Origin: Gemmatimonadota bacterium
GTDB lineage: Bacteria > Gemmatimonadota > Gemmatimonadetes > Longimicrobiales > RSA9
Assembly (NCBI GenBank): GCA_019347975.1
Contig: JAHWKI010000009.1
Span: 1-35,038 of the forward strand
DNA: 35,038 nucleotides
Reading direction: 5' to 3'
Within the stretch, counting starts at the first letter, position 1. Every line of letters starts with the position of its first letter. Positions 9,019 through 18,700 of this stretch are shown one piece after another. Below the pieces are notes generated by a model that saw nothing but the letters and a program-made list of their open reading frames with translations, was not told where the DNA came from and ran no database searches. The position numbers and the translations under genes are program-made.

Positions 9019-9853
9019 CCTTCCGCTCCACGAATCGCTCCAGCACCAGCTTCGAGATGTCGGCGATCAGCTTCCGCCGCCGGCTCGTATCTCCGTCCTC
9101 GTTCCATTCCGTCAGCACCGCGAGCACGTACGGGTCGCGATCGGGCAGGTAGACCACTCCCGCGTCGTGGACCACGGTCGAGATCTCGCCCGTCTTGTTC
9201 GCCACCCGCGTCCCCTCCGGCAGCCCGGCGGGAATCCCGCTGACGAACCGCTGGTCGAGGAGGACCTCCAGCATCTCCGAAGAGGCCGACTCCGACACCG
9301 CGGTCCCCTCCGCCACCTGCCTCAGCAGCTCCGTAAGCCCGGCGGCCGTGACGCGGTTGTTGATTCCCGCCTCCCACGCCCGGTCATCCTCCACCCCGCG
9401 GCGGAACTCCACCCCTTCCACGCCCTGGCGCGCCAGCGAGGCCCGGATCGCCTCCGGTCCCAGCAGCTCGACCAGCACGTTCGTCGCCAGGTTGCTGCTC
9501 GTCACGATCATGTGGTGCGCCAGGTCGCGGATGCGCATTGTCCGCCCCACATACCCGTACACGACCTCGTTCCCGTCCCGCGACGCGTCCACCCGGTAGT
9601 ACCGGCTGTCCGCCAGGCTCGTGAACTGGTTCCGTACGTGGACTCGCGCATCCTCCGGCAGCTCACCCCGTTCGATGGCGTCGTAGAGCGCCAGCAGCAC
9701 GGCCACCTTGATCGTGCTGGCTGCGTGGAACCACCGATCGGCGTGCAGCTCCAGGCTGCGCCCATCCATCAGGTCGTGCGCCGCCACCGCGACGGCTGAC
9801 GCCCCCGCGTCGCTCGCCAGCTCCTCGATGTCCTCCACCAGTTCTCCACTCAC
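9011..9853 (-). CDS. Class A beta-lactamase-like serine hydrolase
   Basis: GTG start preceded by AGGAGG. STIK (SxxK), SSN (SDN-like), WEAGINN (E166/N170-like omega loop) and NKTGE (KTG). No clear signal peptide from this start. Confidence 0.85.
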   Translation of the reverse strand: MSGELVEDIEELASDAGASAVAVAAHDLMDGRSLELHADRWFHAASTIKVAVLLALYDAIERGELPEDARVHVRNQFTSLADSRYYRVDASRDGNEVVYGYVGRTMRIRDLAHHMIVTSSNLATNVLVELLGPEAIRASLARQGVEGVEFRRGVEDDRAWEAGINNRVTAAGLTELLRQVAEGTAVSESASSEMLEVLLDQRFVSGIPAGLPEGTRVANKTGEISTVVHDAGVVYLPDRDPYVLAVLTEWNEDGDTSRRRKLIADISKLVLERFVERKDG

Positions 9854-9957
9854 GACGCCTCCTGAACGCAAAGAGAGGGCCTGCGTGGCAAACGAATGGG
9901 CCACCCCGACTCGAGGCGGCCCATCCCTGCGCCGTGCGGTAGAATGCGACGTCGGCT

Positions 9958-11190
9958 CTACTCGTACCGCAGCGATTCGATCGGGTCCAGGCTGGCCGCC
10001 CGCCGGGCTGGCCACAGGCCGAAGAACACGCCCACGAACGCCGAGAAGAGGAAGGCCAGCGCCACCGCCTCGGGCGCCACGACGGTCTCCCACCCCGCCA
10101 GCCGCTGGAGCAGGTGCGCGCCGCCCCATCCCGCCGCCACCCCGACCCCCCCGCCGGCGATGCACAGCACCAGCGACTCGATGAGGAACTGGAGCAGGAT
10201 GTGCCGGCGCCGGGCGCCGAGCGCCTTCCGGACCCCGATCTCCCGCGTCCGCTCCGTCACCGACACGAGCATGATGTTCATGATCCCGATGCCGCCGACC
10301 AGCAGCGAGATCAGCGCGATCCCCGCAAGCAGGAACGTGAAGGTCTGGGTGGTCTCTTGGAACGTGGCCATCAGCGTCGCCTGGTTGCGCACGTTGAAGT
10401 CGCTCGGCTCACCCGGCGCGAGCCGATGCTCCCGCCGCAGCACACGGTCGATCTCCGCGATCGACGCGTCCATCCCGTCCGCGCTGATCGCCTGCACGTT
10501 GATCGAGCGCAGCCATTCCGTCCCGAACACGCGGAACTGGGCGGTCGAGAGCGGGATGTACAGCCGCTCGTCCGGGTTGTCCCAGCCCTGCGACCCCTTC
10601 TCTTCCAGGAGGCCGATCACTTCGAAGGGTATTCCGCGGATCAGCACCGTCTGCCCGAGCAGCGCCGCCGGCGTGGTCCCCAGCCGCTCGGCCACCGCCG
10701 ACCCGACCACCACCAGCCGGCGGCGGCCCCGCTCCTCGCCCGGCGTGAACACGCGTCCGGCGGTCAGCTCCATGTTCTGGATGTCGAAGTACGTCGGCCA
10801 GGACCCCACCACCGAGAGATTCGCGTTCCCGCGCCCGAACTCCACCTGCTGGCGCCGCTCCATCTCCGGCGCCACGGCCCGCACCGAGCGCGTGCCCGCG
10901 ACGATCGCCTCGGCGTCCTTCGTCGTCAGACGCGCCGAGCCACGGTCGACTCCGCCGAAGAAGTTCTGGCCGGGCCGGACCGTCAGCACGTTCGCGCCGA
11001 GCCCGGCGATCCGGTCCTGCACGGCGCGCTGCGCGCCCTCCCCCAGCGCGACCATCGCGATCACGGCCGCGATCCCGATAATGATCCCCAGCATGGTCAG
11101 GAAGGAGCGGAGCTTGTTCACGCGGATCGACTCCACCGCCACTTTCAGGATCTCGCCGAGGAGCATGGCCGACCGCTGTCTACCCGCCAC
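9958..11190 (-). CDS. MacB-like ABC transporter permease (MacB_PCD plus FtsX)
   Basis: NKLRSFLTMLGIIIGIAAVIAMVALGEG, periplasmic core, IGIMNIMLVSVTERTREIGVRKALGARRRHILLQFLIES, ending LDPIESLRYE. Confidence 0.94.
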   Translation of the reverse strand: MAGRQRSAMLLGEILKVAVESIRVNKLRSFLTMLGIIIGIAAVIAMVALGEGAQRAVQDRIAGLGANVLTVRPGQNFFGGVDRGSARLTTKDAEAIVAGTRSVRAVAPEMERRQQVEFGRGNANLSVVGSWPTYFDIQNMELTAGRVFTPGEERGRRRLVVVGSAVAERLGTTPAALLGQTVLIRGIPFEVIGLLEEKGSQGWDNPDERLYIPLSTAQFRVFGTEWLRSINVQAISADGMDASIAEIDRVLRREHRLAPGEPSDFNVRNQATLMATFQETTQTFTFLLAGIALISLLVGGIGIMNIMLVSVTERTREIGVRKALGARRRHILLQFLIESLVLCIAGGGVGVAAGWGGAHLLQRLAGWETVVAPEAVALAFLFSAFVGVFFGLWPARRAASLDPIESLRYE

Positions 11191-12694
11191 GGCGGCCTCC
11201 GCCGCCCGGGATCGGACTGCTCCGCTCCCGGATCCGGTTCATGAGCTCCTCCTGCTGCTGGCGAAGCCGCGCCACCGACATCAGCACCACCCTGTCCCCC
11301 TCCTCGAGCCCGCTCACCACTTCCGTCCGGTCCCAGTCGTTCAGACCCAGCGTCACCATCCGCGGCTCCGGACCCGTGACCCCCTGCACGAACACCACCG
11401 CCGGGCGCGTGTCCCCGGTCGACCCGCGCGCCCCGCTCGGCCGACGACCCGGCCCGCCCCCCTGCTGAAAGCACGTGCGGAGCTGCGTCCGTTCGGTCTC
11501 CGACAGCGACGCCCGATCCCCCGTCCTCGCCCGCGCCATCAGGGTCGCGCAGTCCATCGGCCCCGCGGCGGCCACTCCGGAACGCCTCGAGTCCGCGGCC
11601 GGGCCGGTGCTGTCCGCCCCCTCGCTCGAGGCGGCGGCGTCCCGCGCCTGCGGGCGCCCGGCGCGCATCCGCTCGCGCATCGTCTCGGCGTCCATCCCGA
11701 ACATCTGGGCCGCGGCGGCCGCGTCCTGCATGCTCACCACCGCCGCGTTCGGCACCAGCAGCACGCCCGGCCGGCTGGCCACCTCGACCTGGACCTCGGC
11801 GTTCATGTTCGGCTTCAGCAGACCGTCGCGGTTGTCCAGCCGGACCAGCACCGGGAACATTGTCACGTTCTGCTCCACCACCGCCTGTGGCTCGATCTTG
11901 TACACGGACCCCGCGAAGGTGCGCCCCGGGTAGGCTTCGACCTGGACCCCGGCGACCTGGCCCGCCCTCACCTTGCCGATATCCGTCTCGTCGACCAGCG
12001 TCCTGACCTGCATCTCCGCCAGGTTGGCCATCAGCAGCAGCGTCGTTCCGCCCGAGACGTTGCCGCTGGCCGAGGCGATGATCTGACCGGCCTCTACGGT
12101 CTTCTGGATCACCGTTCCGGTGATCGGCGCGCGGATCGTGACATCCCCCATCTTCTCGCGCGCCAGCTCCAGGTTCACCCGGGCCTTGATGAGCTGAGCC
12201 CGCGCGTTCGCCGCGTCGAGCACCGACTGCTCCAGCTCCTGCTGCGTCACCACGTTCGCTTCCCGGAGCTCGGCGGCGCGCTCCTGCTGAGACTCGGAGA
12301 TCTGGAGCCGCGCCTGGGCGACCTGCAGGTCGGCTTCGGCCTGCGCCAGCGTGTTGCGGACGTCTCGCGGATCCACCGTGGCCAGCAGCGCCCCGCGCTC
12401 CACCTGGTCCCCGGTCTCCACGTGCAGGGCGGTGATCTCGCCCGACGCCTTCGATTTCACTTCGATGATCAGGATCGGCTCCACGGAGCCCGACGCCTCC
12501 ACCGCGATCTCCAGGTCGCCGCGCTCCACCACCGCGAGCTCCTCGCTGCCGTCCCCGTCGGCACCGGACGCCCGTGAGTCCGAGCACGCCGCCACGGAGA
12601 CGGCGGCCAGCACCAGCAGCGCTCCCCGCCACACCTTCGCCCGCCGTTCGGCCACGTCGTCCCTCCCCATGATTCCCGGGTTCCGCGTCATCAC
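11180..12694 (-). CDS. Periplasmic adaptor (HlyD/MacA-like membrane-fusion protein)
   Basis: Lipobox VSVAACS, lipoyl/barrel-sandwich motif EVKSKASGEITALHVETGDQVERGALLATVD, coiled-coil hairpin, IRAPITGTVIQK, C-terminal VVSGLEEGDRVVL. Confidence 0.93.
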   Translation of the reverse strand: MMTRNPGIMGRDDVAERRAKVWRGALLVLAAVSVAACSDSRASGADGDGSEELAVVERGDLEIAVEASGSVEPILIIEVKSKASGEITALHVETGDQVERGALLATVDPRDVRNTLAQAEADLQVAQARLQISESQQERAAELREANVVTQQELEQSVLDAANARAQLIKARVNLELAREKMGDVTIRAPITGTVIQKTVEAGQIIASASGNVSGGTTLLLMANLAEMQVRTLVDETDIGKVRAGQVAGVQVEAYPGRTFAGSVYKIEPQAVVEQNVTMFPVLVRLDNRDGLLKPNMNAEVQVEVASRPGVLLVPNAAVVSMQDAAAAAQMFGMDAETMRERMRAGRPQARDAAASSEGADSTGPAADSRRSGVAAAGPMDCATLMARARTGDRASLSETERTQLRTCFQQGGGPGRRPSGARGSTGDTRPAVVFVQGVTGPEPRMVTLGLNDWDRTEVVSGLEEGDRVVLMSVARLRQQQEELMNRIRERSSPIPGGGGRRGG

Positions 12695-14001
12695 AGTTCC
12701 CGACCCAGGAGCGACTCCAGCGCCGCCCGGGCGATCTGATAGTCGTATCGTGCGTTGATCAGGTCGTTCTCCGCCTGCAGCAGCGCGATCTGTGAAGAAA
12801 CCAGCTCGAGGATCGTCGCCGCGCCCAGCTGATAGCGCTCCCGCTGCACACGGTAGTCTTCCTCCGCCACCGCCACCGACTCCTGCAGGATCTCCAGCTC
12901 CAGCGCCGCCAGCTCCAGCTCCGCCACCAGCCGCTCCAGCTCCGCCAGCACCGTGCGCCTCGCCTCCGCCGCCTGCGCCTCTGCTACCGTCACCTGGGCG
13001 TGAGCCCGATCCACGCCCGCCTCCCGCTGCAGCCCGTTGAAGATCGGGTAGGAGAGGTTCAGGCGCGTGCTCCAGCTCGTGCTGCCGTCGTCCAGGCCGA
13101 ACTCGCGGTTCGACCAGTTGTACCCCCCGCTCAGCCCGACGGAGGGGAAATACTGCGCGCGCGCCTGCGACAGCCCCGCCTCCGCAACCCCCAGGCTCGC
13201 CTCCGTGGAGATCACCGACGGCGCCTCGCTCAACACGAGCGCGCGCATCGCCTCGAGCGACAGCGCCAGCGGCTCCGGCTCCAGCGACTCCGGGGGTGCG
13301 GCCGTCACCGGCCCCTCCGTTCCCACCGCCCGGCCCAGCGCGTACATGGCCGTCCGGCGCTGCGTCTCCGCATTCAGCAGCCCCTGGCGCGCGTTCGACA
13401 CCTGGAGCCGGGCCCTCAGCACGTCGGATCGCGTAGCGCGGCCGGCCTGCAGTCGACGCTCCGCCGCGGCCAGCTGCTCACCTGCCTGCGCGATCCGCTC
13501 CTGGTTCAGCGCGATGAGCTCCTCGGCTCTCAGGACCGCGAAGAACGCTCGCTTCGCTTCCAGCGCCACCGCGAAGCGCCTCGTCACCAGCGTGGCCTCC
13601 GCGGCCAGCACCGTGGCCCGCGCGCTGCGCACGGCCGCCAGGTTCCTGCCGCCGCTGAACAGATCCATGCTGGCGGAGAGCCCGGCGTTGTAGCTGTCGC
13701 TCTGACCGCTCAGCTGGAGTCCCGTCGTCGGATCGAACCGCTCGGAGCTGGACAGAGACGCACCCGTGGACAGCGAAAGGCCCGGTAGAAACGACGCGTA
13801 GGCCTGTCGGGTCGCGAACTCGGACGTTCCCACCCCCGTCTCCGCCTGCACGATCTGCGGGCTCGCCTCGAGCGCCCGCGCCACCGCCTCCTCGATGGTC
13901 ACGGTATCAACCGGCTCCGGCCCCGTCATCTCCTGCCCGACGGAGGGCCCGGCCCCCGCCAGCAGCGCCCCCGCGACCATGTATGTTGAAGCTCTGCTCA
14001 T
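12691..14001 (-). CDS. TolC-family outer-membrane efflux protein
   Basis: MSRASTYMVAGALLAGAGPSVGQ signal peptide, then TIEEAVARALEASPQI and tandem coiled-coil halves ending YDYQIARAALESLLGREL. Confidence 0.92.
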   Translation of the reverse strand: MSRASTYMVAGALLAGAGPSVGQEMTGPEPVDTVTIEEAVARALEASPQIVQAETGVGTSEFATRQAYASFLPGLSLSTGASLSSSERFDPTTGLQLSGQSDSYNAGLSASMDLFSGGRNLAAVRSARATVLAAEATLVTRRFAVALEAKRAFFAVLRAEELIALNQERIAQAGEQLAAAERRLQAGRATRSDVLRARLQVSNARQGLLNAETQRRTAMYALGRAVGTEGPVTAAPPESLEPEPLALSLEAMRALVLSEAPSVISTEASLGVAEAGLSQARAQYFPSVGLSGGYNWSNREFGLDDGSTSWSTRLNLSYPIFNGLQREAGVDRAHAQVTVAEAQAAEARRTVLAELERLVAELELAALELEILQESVAVAEEDYRVQRERYQLGAATILELVSSQIALLQAENDLINARYDYQIARAALESLLGREL

Positions 14002-14265
14002 CCCTGGCCTTCCGGTGTGTACGACGCGGACAGCGAGCCCGCTCCCGCCCATCCTCTCCGCCCCCATAGACGCGGCCCGAACTCCGTTCGTTGGGGCAAC
14101 GTCCGGGCGGTCGACGAACATCGAATCCGGCGGAGGGCCTTGCACGGACGCCGGAACAAAACGCCCGGCAAAGGCGAACCAGTGCACGGGACCGGGCGCC
14201 GGATGTGGGCGGCACGTCGCGTGCGGCGGATCCGGTAAACGGAGCGATCGAGGACGGAGGTTCGG

Positions 14266-15750
14266 ATGGACTGGTACGGAACGGCGGTTCGGCGCGCGCT
14301 CATTGCGTCGATGATCCTTCTCGGTGGGTGCGGGCGCGGCGACGCGTTCGCCCAGGAGCGGGCTTCGGAGGAAGAGGTTCGGAAGCGGCTCGGCGAGGTG
14401 CCGGCGGTCGTCGACACCGGGATCGCGGCGGCGCTCTCGGGCACGTTCCGCGCGGCGGCCGCGCGGGCTCTCCCGAGCGTCGTGACCATCAACGTCACCG
14501 CCCGTCCGACGCAGGCCCAGCAGCCACGCTCGCCCTTCCCGTTCCCGTTCCAGCCGCCGGGACAGGACGTACCTCAGACGGGCATGGGCTCCGGGTTCGT
14601 CTTCAGCGAGGACGGCTACATCATCACGAACAACCACGTCGTGGCGGACGCGACCGAGATCGACGTCCGGTTCCCCGACGGGCGCGTCTATCCCGGCGCA
14701 CGCGTGGTGGGGCGTGATCCGAACACCGACATCGCCGTCGTCCGGATCGAGCCCCGGAACGGGGAGAGCTTCACGCCCCTGGAGATCGGCAACTCCGATC
14801 GCGTCCAGGTCGGCGACTGGGTGCTGGCCCTCGGGAATCCGCTGTCGCTCGGCTTTACCGTCACCGCCGGCATCGTCAGCGCGAAGGGCCGCAGTCTCGG
14901 AATCATCGAGGGAGACATTCCCCTCGAAGCCTTCATCCAGACGGACGCCGCCATCAACCGGGGGAACTCGGGCGGGCCGCTGGTCGACCTGTTCGGTCGC
15001 GTGGTCGGGATCAACACCGCGATCTATTCGCCCACCGGCACGTACGCCGGGAACGGATTCGCCGTCCCCGCGGCGATCGCCGTGCGGGCCGCCCGTGACC
15101 TCATCGAGTACGGCTTCGTCCGGCGACCGCGCATCGGCGTGGTCATCTCGGACGTGGGCGAGGCGCAGGCCGAGCTCTATCGGCTGAGCCGCATTGCCGG
15201 CGCGTATGTGAGCGAGGTCACGCCCGATGGCCCGGCGGCGGAGGCCGGGCTCCAGCCGGAGGACATCGTGGTCTCCGTGGATGGGCAGACCGTCGAGAGC
15301 AGCGGCGATCTGACGACGCTCCTCGCCCGTCGCGAGCCCGGCGACCAGGTGACGCTCGGCATCACCCGGGATGGCCGCCGCATTCAGGTCCCGGTCGAGC
15401 TCGGTGAGTTCGACAGACCCGAACGGCCCAGACGCGTGGCGGCCGCCTCGCCCACCGCCGAGCAGGCGCTCGGGTTCACCGTCTCGAACATCACCCCCAA
15501 CATCCGACGGGAGCTCGACCTCGAGACCGGGGTCGAAGGCGTGGTCGTCATGGACGTCAGCCAGTTCGGCCCGGCGTTCCGGGTCCTCCAGCGCGGGGAC
15601 GTGATCCTCGAGTTCAACCGGCAGCGGGTCCGGACGGTGCGGGACCTGGAGCGGGCGCTCGCGGAGGTGGAAACCGGCGACGTGGTCGTCGTGCGCATCC
15701 GGAGCGTCGCCACCGGGAACGTCGGCGTTCGGAGCTTCCGGCTCCGCTAG
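14266..15750 (+). CDS. HtrA/Do-like serine protease with two PDZ domains
   Basis: MGSGFVFSEDGYIITNNHVV (His), NTDIAVVRI (Asp), INRGNSGGPLVD (Ser), followed by two PDZ-like regions; RBS-like GGACGGAGG upstream. Confidence 0.95.
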   Translation: MDWYGTAVRRALIASMILLGGCGRGDAFAQERASEEEVRKRLGEVPAVVDTGIAAALSGTFRAAAARALPSVVTINVTARPTQAQQPRSPFPFPFQPPGQDVPQTGMGSGFVFSEDGYIITNNHVVADATEIDVRFPDGRVYPGARVVGRDPNTDIAVVRIEPRNGESFTPLEIGNSDRVQVGDWVLALGNPLSLGFTVTAGIVSAKGRSLGIIEGDIPLEAFIQTDAAINRGNSGGPLVDLFGRVVGINTAIYSPTGTYAGNGFAVPAAIAVRAARDLIEYGFVRRPRIGVVISDVGEAQAELYRLSRIAGAYVSEVTPDGPAAEAGLQPEDIVVSVDGQTVESSGDLTTLLARREPGDQVTLGITRDGRRIQVPVELGEFDRPERPRRVAAASPTAEQALGFTVSNITPNIRRELDLETGVEGVVVMDVSQFGPAFRVLQRGDVILEFNRQRVRTVRDLERALAEVETGDVVVVRIRSVATGNVGVRSFRLR

Positions 15751-18700
15751 ATTCGATCGCGTGTTTCCCCGTCGGCGCCGGGCTCCCCCGCGGGGTCCGG
15801 CGCCCCTTCTTTAAGGAGCAGGAGCCGCATGGTCGTCCCCTCGCCGAGCGCGCTCTCCGCCTCCACCTCGCCACCCCAGCTCTCCACCAGCCGGCGCACG
15901 ATGGCGAGGCCGAGACCGGTGCCCGACGAGCGCGTCGAGAAGTGGGGATCGAAGATCCGGGGGAGCTGGTCGGGAGGGATCCCCTCTCCATCATCACGCA
16001 CTTCCAGCGTGAGACGCTCTCCCTCCTCCCTCACCACGAGCTCCACCCGCCCCGCGTCGCCGACCGCGGCACGGGCGTTCTCCAGGAGGTTCACCAGCAC
16101 CTCCCGGAGCTCCGATACCCTGGCCCGGCCGCGGCAGTCCGCGCACTCCACGCGAAGGGCGTAGGAGATCTCCCGGTCAGGGGCGCTGTAGAGCGTGATC
16201 ACGTCCCGGGCGACCGCCCGCAGGTCCACCCCTTCGGTCCCGCCGGCCATCTCCTCCGGAGCGCCGTAGCGGGAGAACGCCCGCGCGATCTCCGTCAACC
16301 GCTCGATCTCCACCAGGATCTGGTCCACGCTGGAATCCAGGATCGGCTCGAAGTCCGCGTGCCCGTCGTGGTACGCCCGCCGCAGGTGCTGCACCGAGAG
16401 CTTGATCGGCGTCAGCGGGTTCTTGATCTCGTGCGCCACCTGACGCGCCATCTCGCCCCACGCGAGAATCCGGGCCGTTTGCAGCTCCTGGGTCCGCGCC
16501 AGGTGAAGCCGCCGTGTCATCTGGTTGAACGACGCGAACAGCTCGCCGAACTCGTCCGGCCGATGCTCCGGCAACCGCACCCGGAGATGGCCCCGTCCCA
16601 CCGCCGACGCCGCCCGCCTCAGCTCGCCGATCGGCCGGGCGAGCGCCCGGCCCACCGCCACGGAGAGGGTCAGCGAGAGCACCGCGCCCACCAGCGCCCC
16701 GAAGAGGACCAGGTGGGCGAACTCCCGCTGGCGGATCGCCACGTCCCGGGCGGCGAGCCACACCGGGACCGCCACCGTCTCCCGGCTGCTCTGCAGGCGG
16801 CGGTACGCCACGAGATAGGAGCGGCCCGCCAGCTCACCCATCTCCGTGGCGTCCAGCGCCTCGCCCGCCCGCAGCTGCCGGTACAATCCCGCCGGCAGCC
16901 ACGCCCGGTACAGCCCTAGCTCCACCGCTTCGGGGAAGGACGAGGAGGCCAGCGCGCCGCCTTCGTAGTAGAGCAGATCCTCGCCGATCCGTCTCGCCGC
17001 CTCGTCCAGGCCCAGCTGCGGGAGCACGGAGCCCGCCTGGAGCACCGCCCGCTCCGCGACCTGACGCGCCGCTCGCGTCACCTCCTCTGCCAGCGCCTGG
17101 TACGCCGCCCACCCGAAGACCGCCGTGGGCATCAGGAAGAAGGCGAAGAGGGAAGCGATCAGCCGTGCGCGGAATCCCGCGAGCCACCCGGTCCATCCGC
17201 CCGGGGGAGTCGGCGGGTCCCCCCGCGCCAGGCGACCCAGCAGCCACAGCAGCGTGAGAAGCAGGAGGTTGCCGGCCACCAGCAGCATGCCCCGCGCGAG
17301 GCGCACCCCCGGCGCGGGCATTCTCAGCGACAGGTGCGCGTGATAGAGGTCGCGACCGTCCCGGAGCAGCGTTTCGCTGCGCCAGCCCGCCTCGGTCTTC
17401 TGCCACCGCACCTCCCCCTCCCGCAACGCGCCGCTGGCGGGCGTGGGGATCAGCTCCAGGGCGGCTTCCTGTTGCGGCTCGCCCTCCACGAACGCCGCGA
17501 GCGCGGATGTCGGGCGCAGGCTCACCCGCGGCGCCACCGCCACCGTCACCACCCCGCCGTCCGCCAGCGGAACCGCCAGGAGGCGACTGATCCCGCCACC
17601 CTCCGCGGGCTCGTTCGTCACCACCCCGGTGGATGCGGCCCGCAGCGCCGTGCTCCGGAGATCGGCCCCCGCGATGCCATCGGCCTCCACCCGCACCCCC
17701 AGGGGCAGGTGCGCGACGCGGGTCACGGCCGAGTCCCACGCCGCCAGCTCCAGCGGGTACGGCTCCCCGGCCAGTCCGCTCGACACCCACGCGTCGTAGA
17801 GCAGCTCGACCCCCTGCTCGCCCCGCGCCGCCGCACCGGTCAGCTCCTCCGCGAAGCGCACCAGCAGATAGCTCAGGTACGGGTCGCCACGGACGCCGAA
17901 GGACTCCACTTCCGATTCCGCCGTCCTGAGCCGCGCCTCCTGGCTCGTCAGCCACAGGTGCGGGATCACCGCCGTCGAGGCGAGCCACCCCGCTGCGAGC
18001 CAACGGATCAGCCGGTCGGCCCGGCCGTGGTACCCCGCCACCGCCCGGGCCCCCAGCACGAACGGGATCGACCACGCCATCAGCAGGAGCGTCGGCACGG
18101 GCGCACCCGGGCGCCACGTCCCGGCGAGGCCCAGCGCCAGCGCCAGCGACAGGGTGGCGGCGGCCACGCCGAACAGGACCCGCTGCCGCCCGTCCTCTTC
18201 CGCCGCGCTCCGGGGCGTCAGCACTACCGCCAGGATCGTGAGCAGCACCACGGCCGTCGGCTGGAGCACGTACCACAGGTAACCGCCGCCGGTTAGCAGC
18301 GGCGCGCCCGCACTGCCCGCGACGATGTCGCTCAGGATCGCGAAGCCGCCCCCCACCAGCGCTCCCCCGATCGCCAGACGCAGCCACAGCTCCCGCGTGT
18401 GGACCACCTTCGGTCGCAGCGTGGAGACCAGCGCCGCCAGAGGAAGCAGCACCACCATCACGCCCTCGATCACGACATCACCGGGGATCGGAAGGACGAA
18501 CAGCGCGGGTGAGAACAGTCGCTCGAGCCCCAGCGTCCGGCCCAGGGGCGCCGCCATCAGCGTGAGGCTCACCGCTCCTATCGGGAGCAGCCCCCCGAGG
18601 CCGCTCCGGTCCGGCAGCGTTCGCAGCCACGTGACGGCCAGAAGCGCGAGCGCCCCCAGCCCCAGGAAGAAGACCAGCCGACGGCCGGTCCCCGCCACCC

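Noticed and set aside
9896-12577. 893-aa plus-strand ORF antisense to the adaptor and permease genes
   Set aside because: Low-complexity R/P/H/S-rich translation, fully opposite well-supported efflux genes. Typical high-GC shadow ORF.
12880-12960. Repetitive CTCCAGCTCCGCC-like DNA within the first TolC gene
   Set aside because: Explained by coiled-coil coding (LAELERLVAELELAALELE) with biased codons, not an independent repeat element.
14002-14637. N-terminal extension of the first TolC ORF across the htrA start
   Set aside because: A clean signal peptide begins at 14001; the extension runs through a divergent intergenic region and htrA.
16834-18387. 517-aa alternate-frame ORF within the kinase gene
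   Set aside because: G/A/R-rich shadow frame of the kinase; no motifs.
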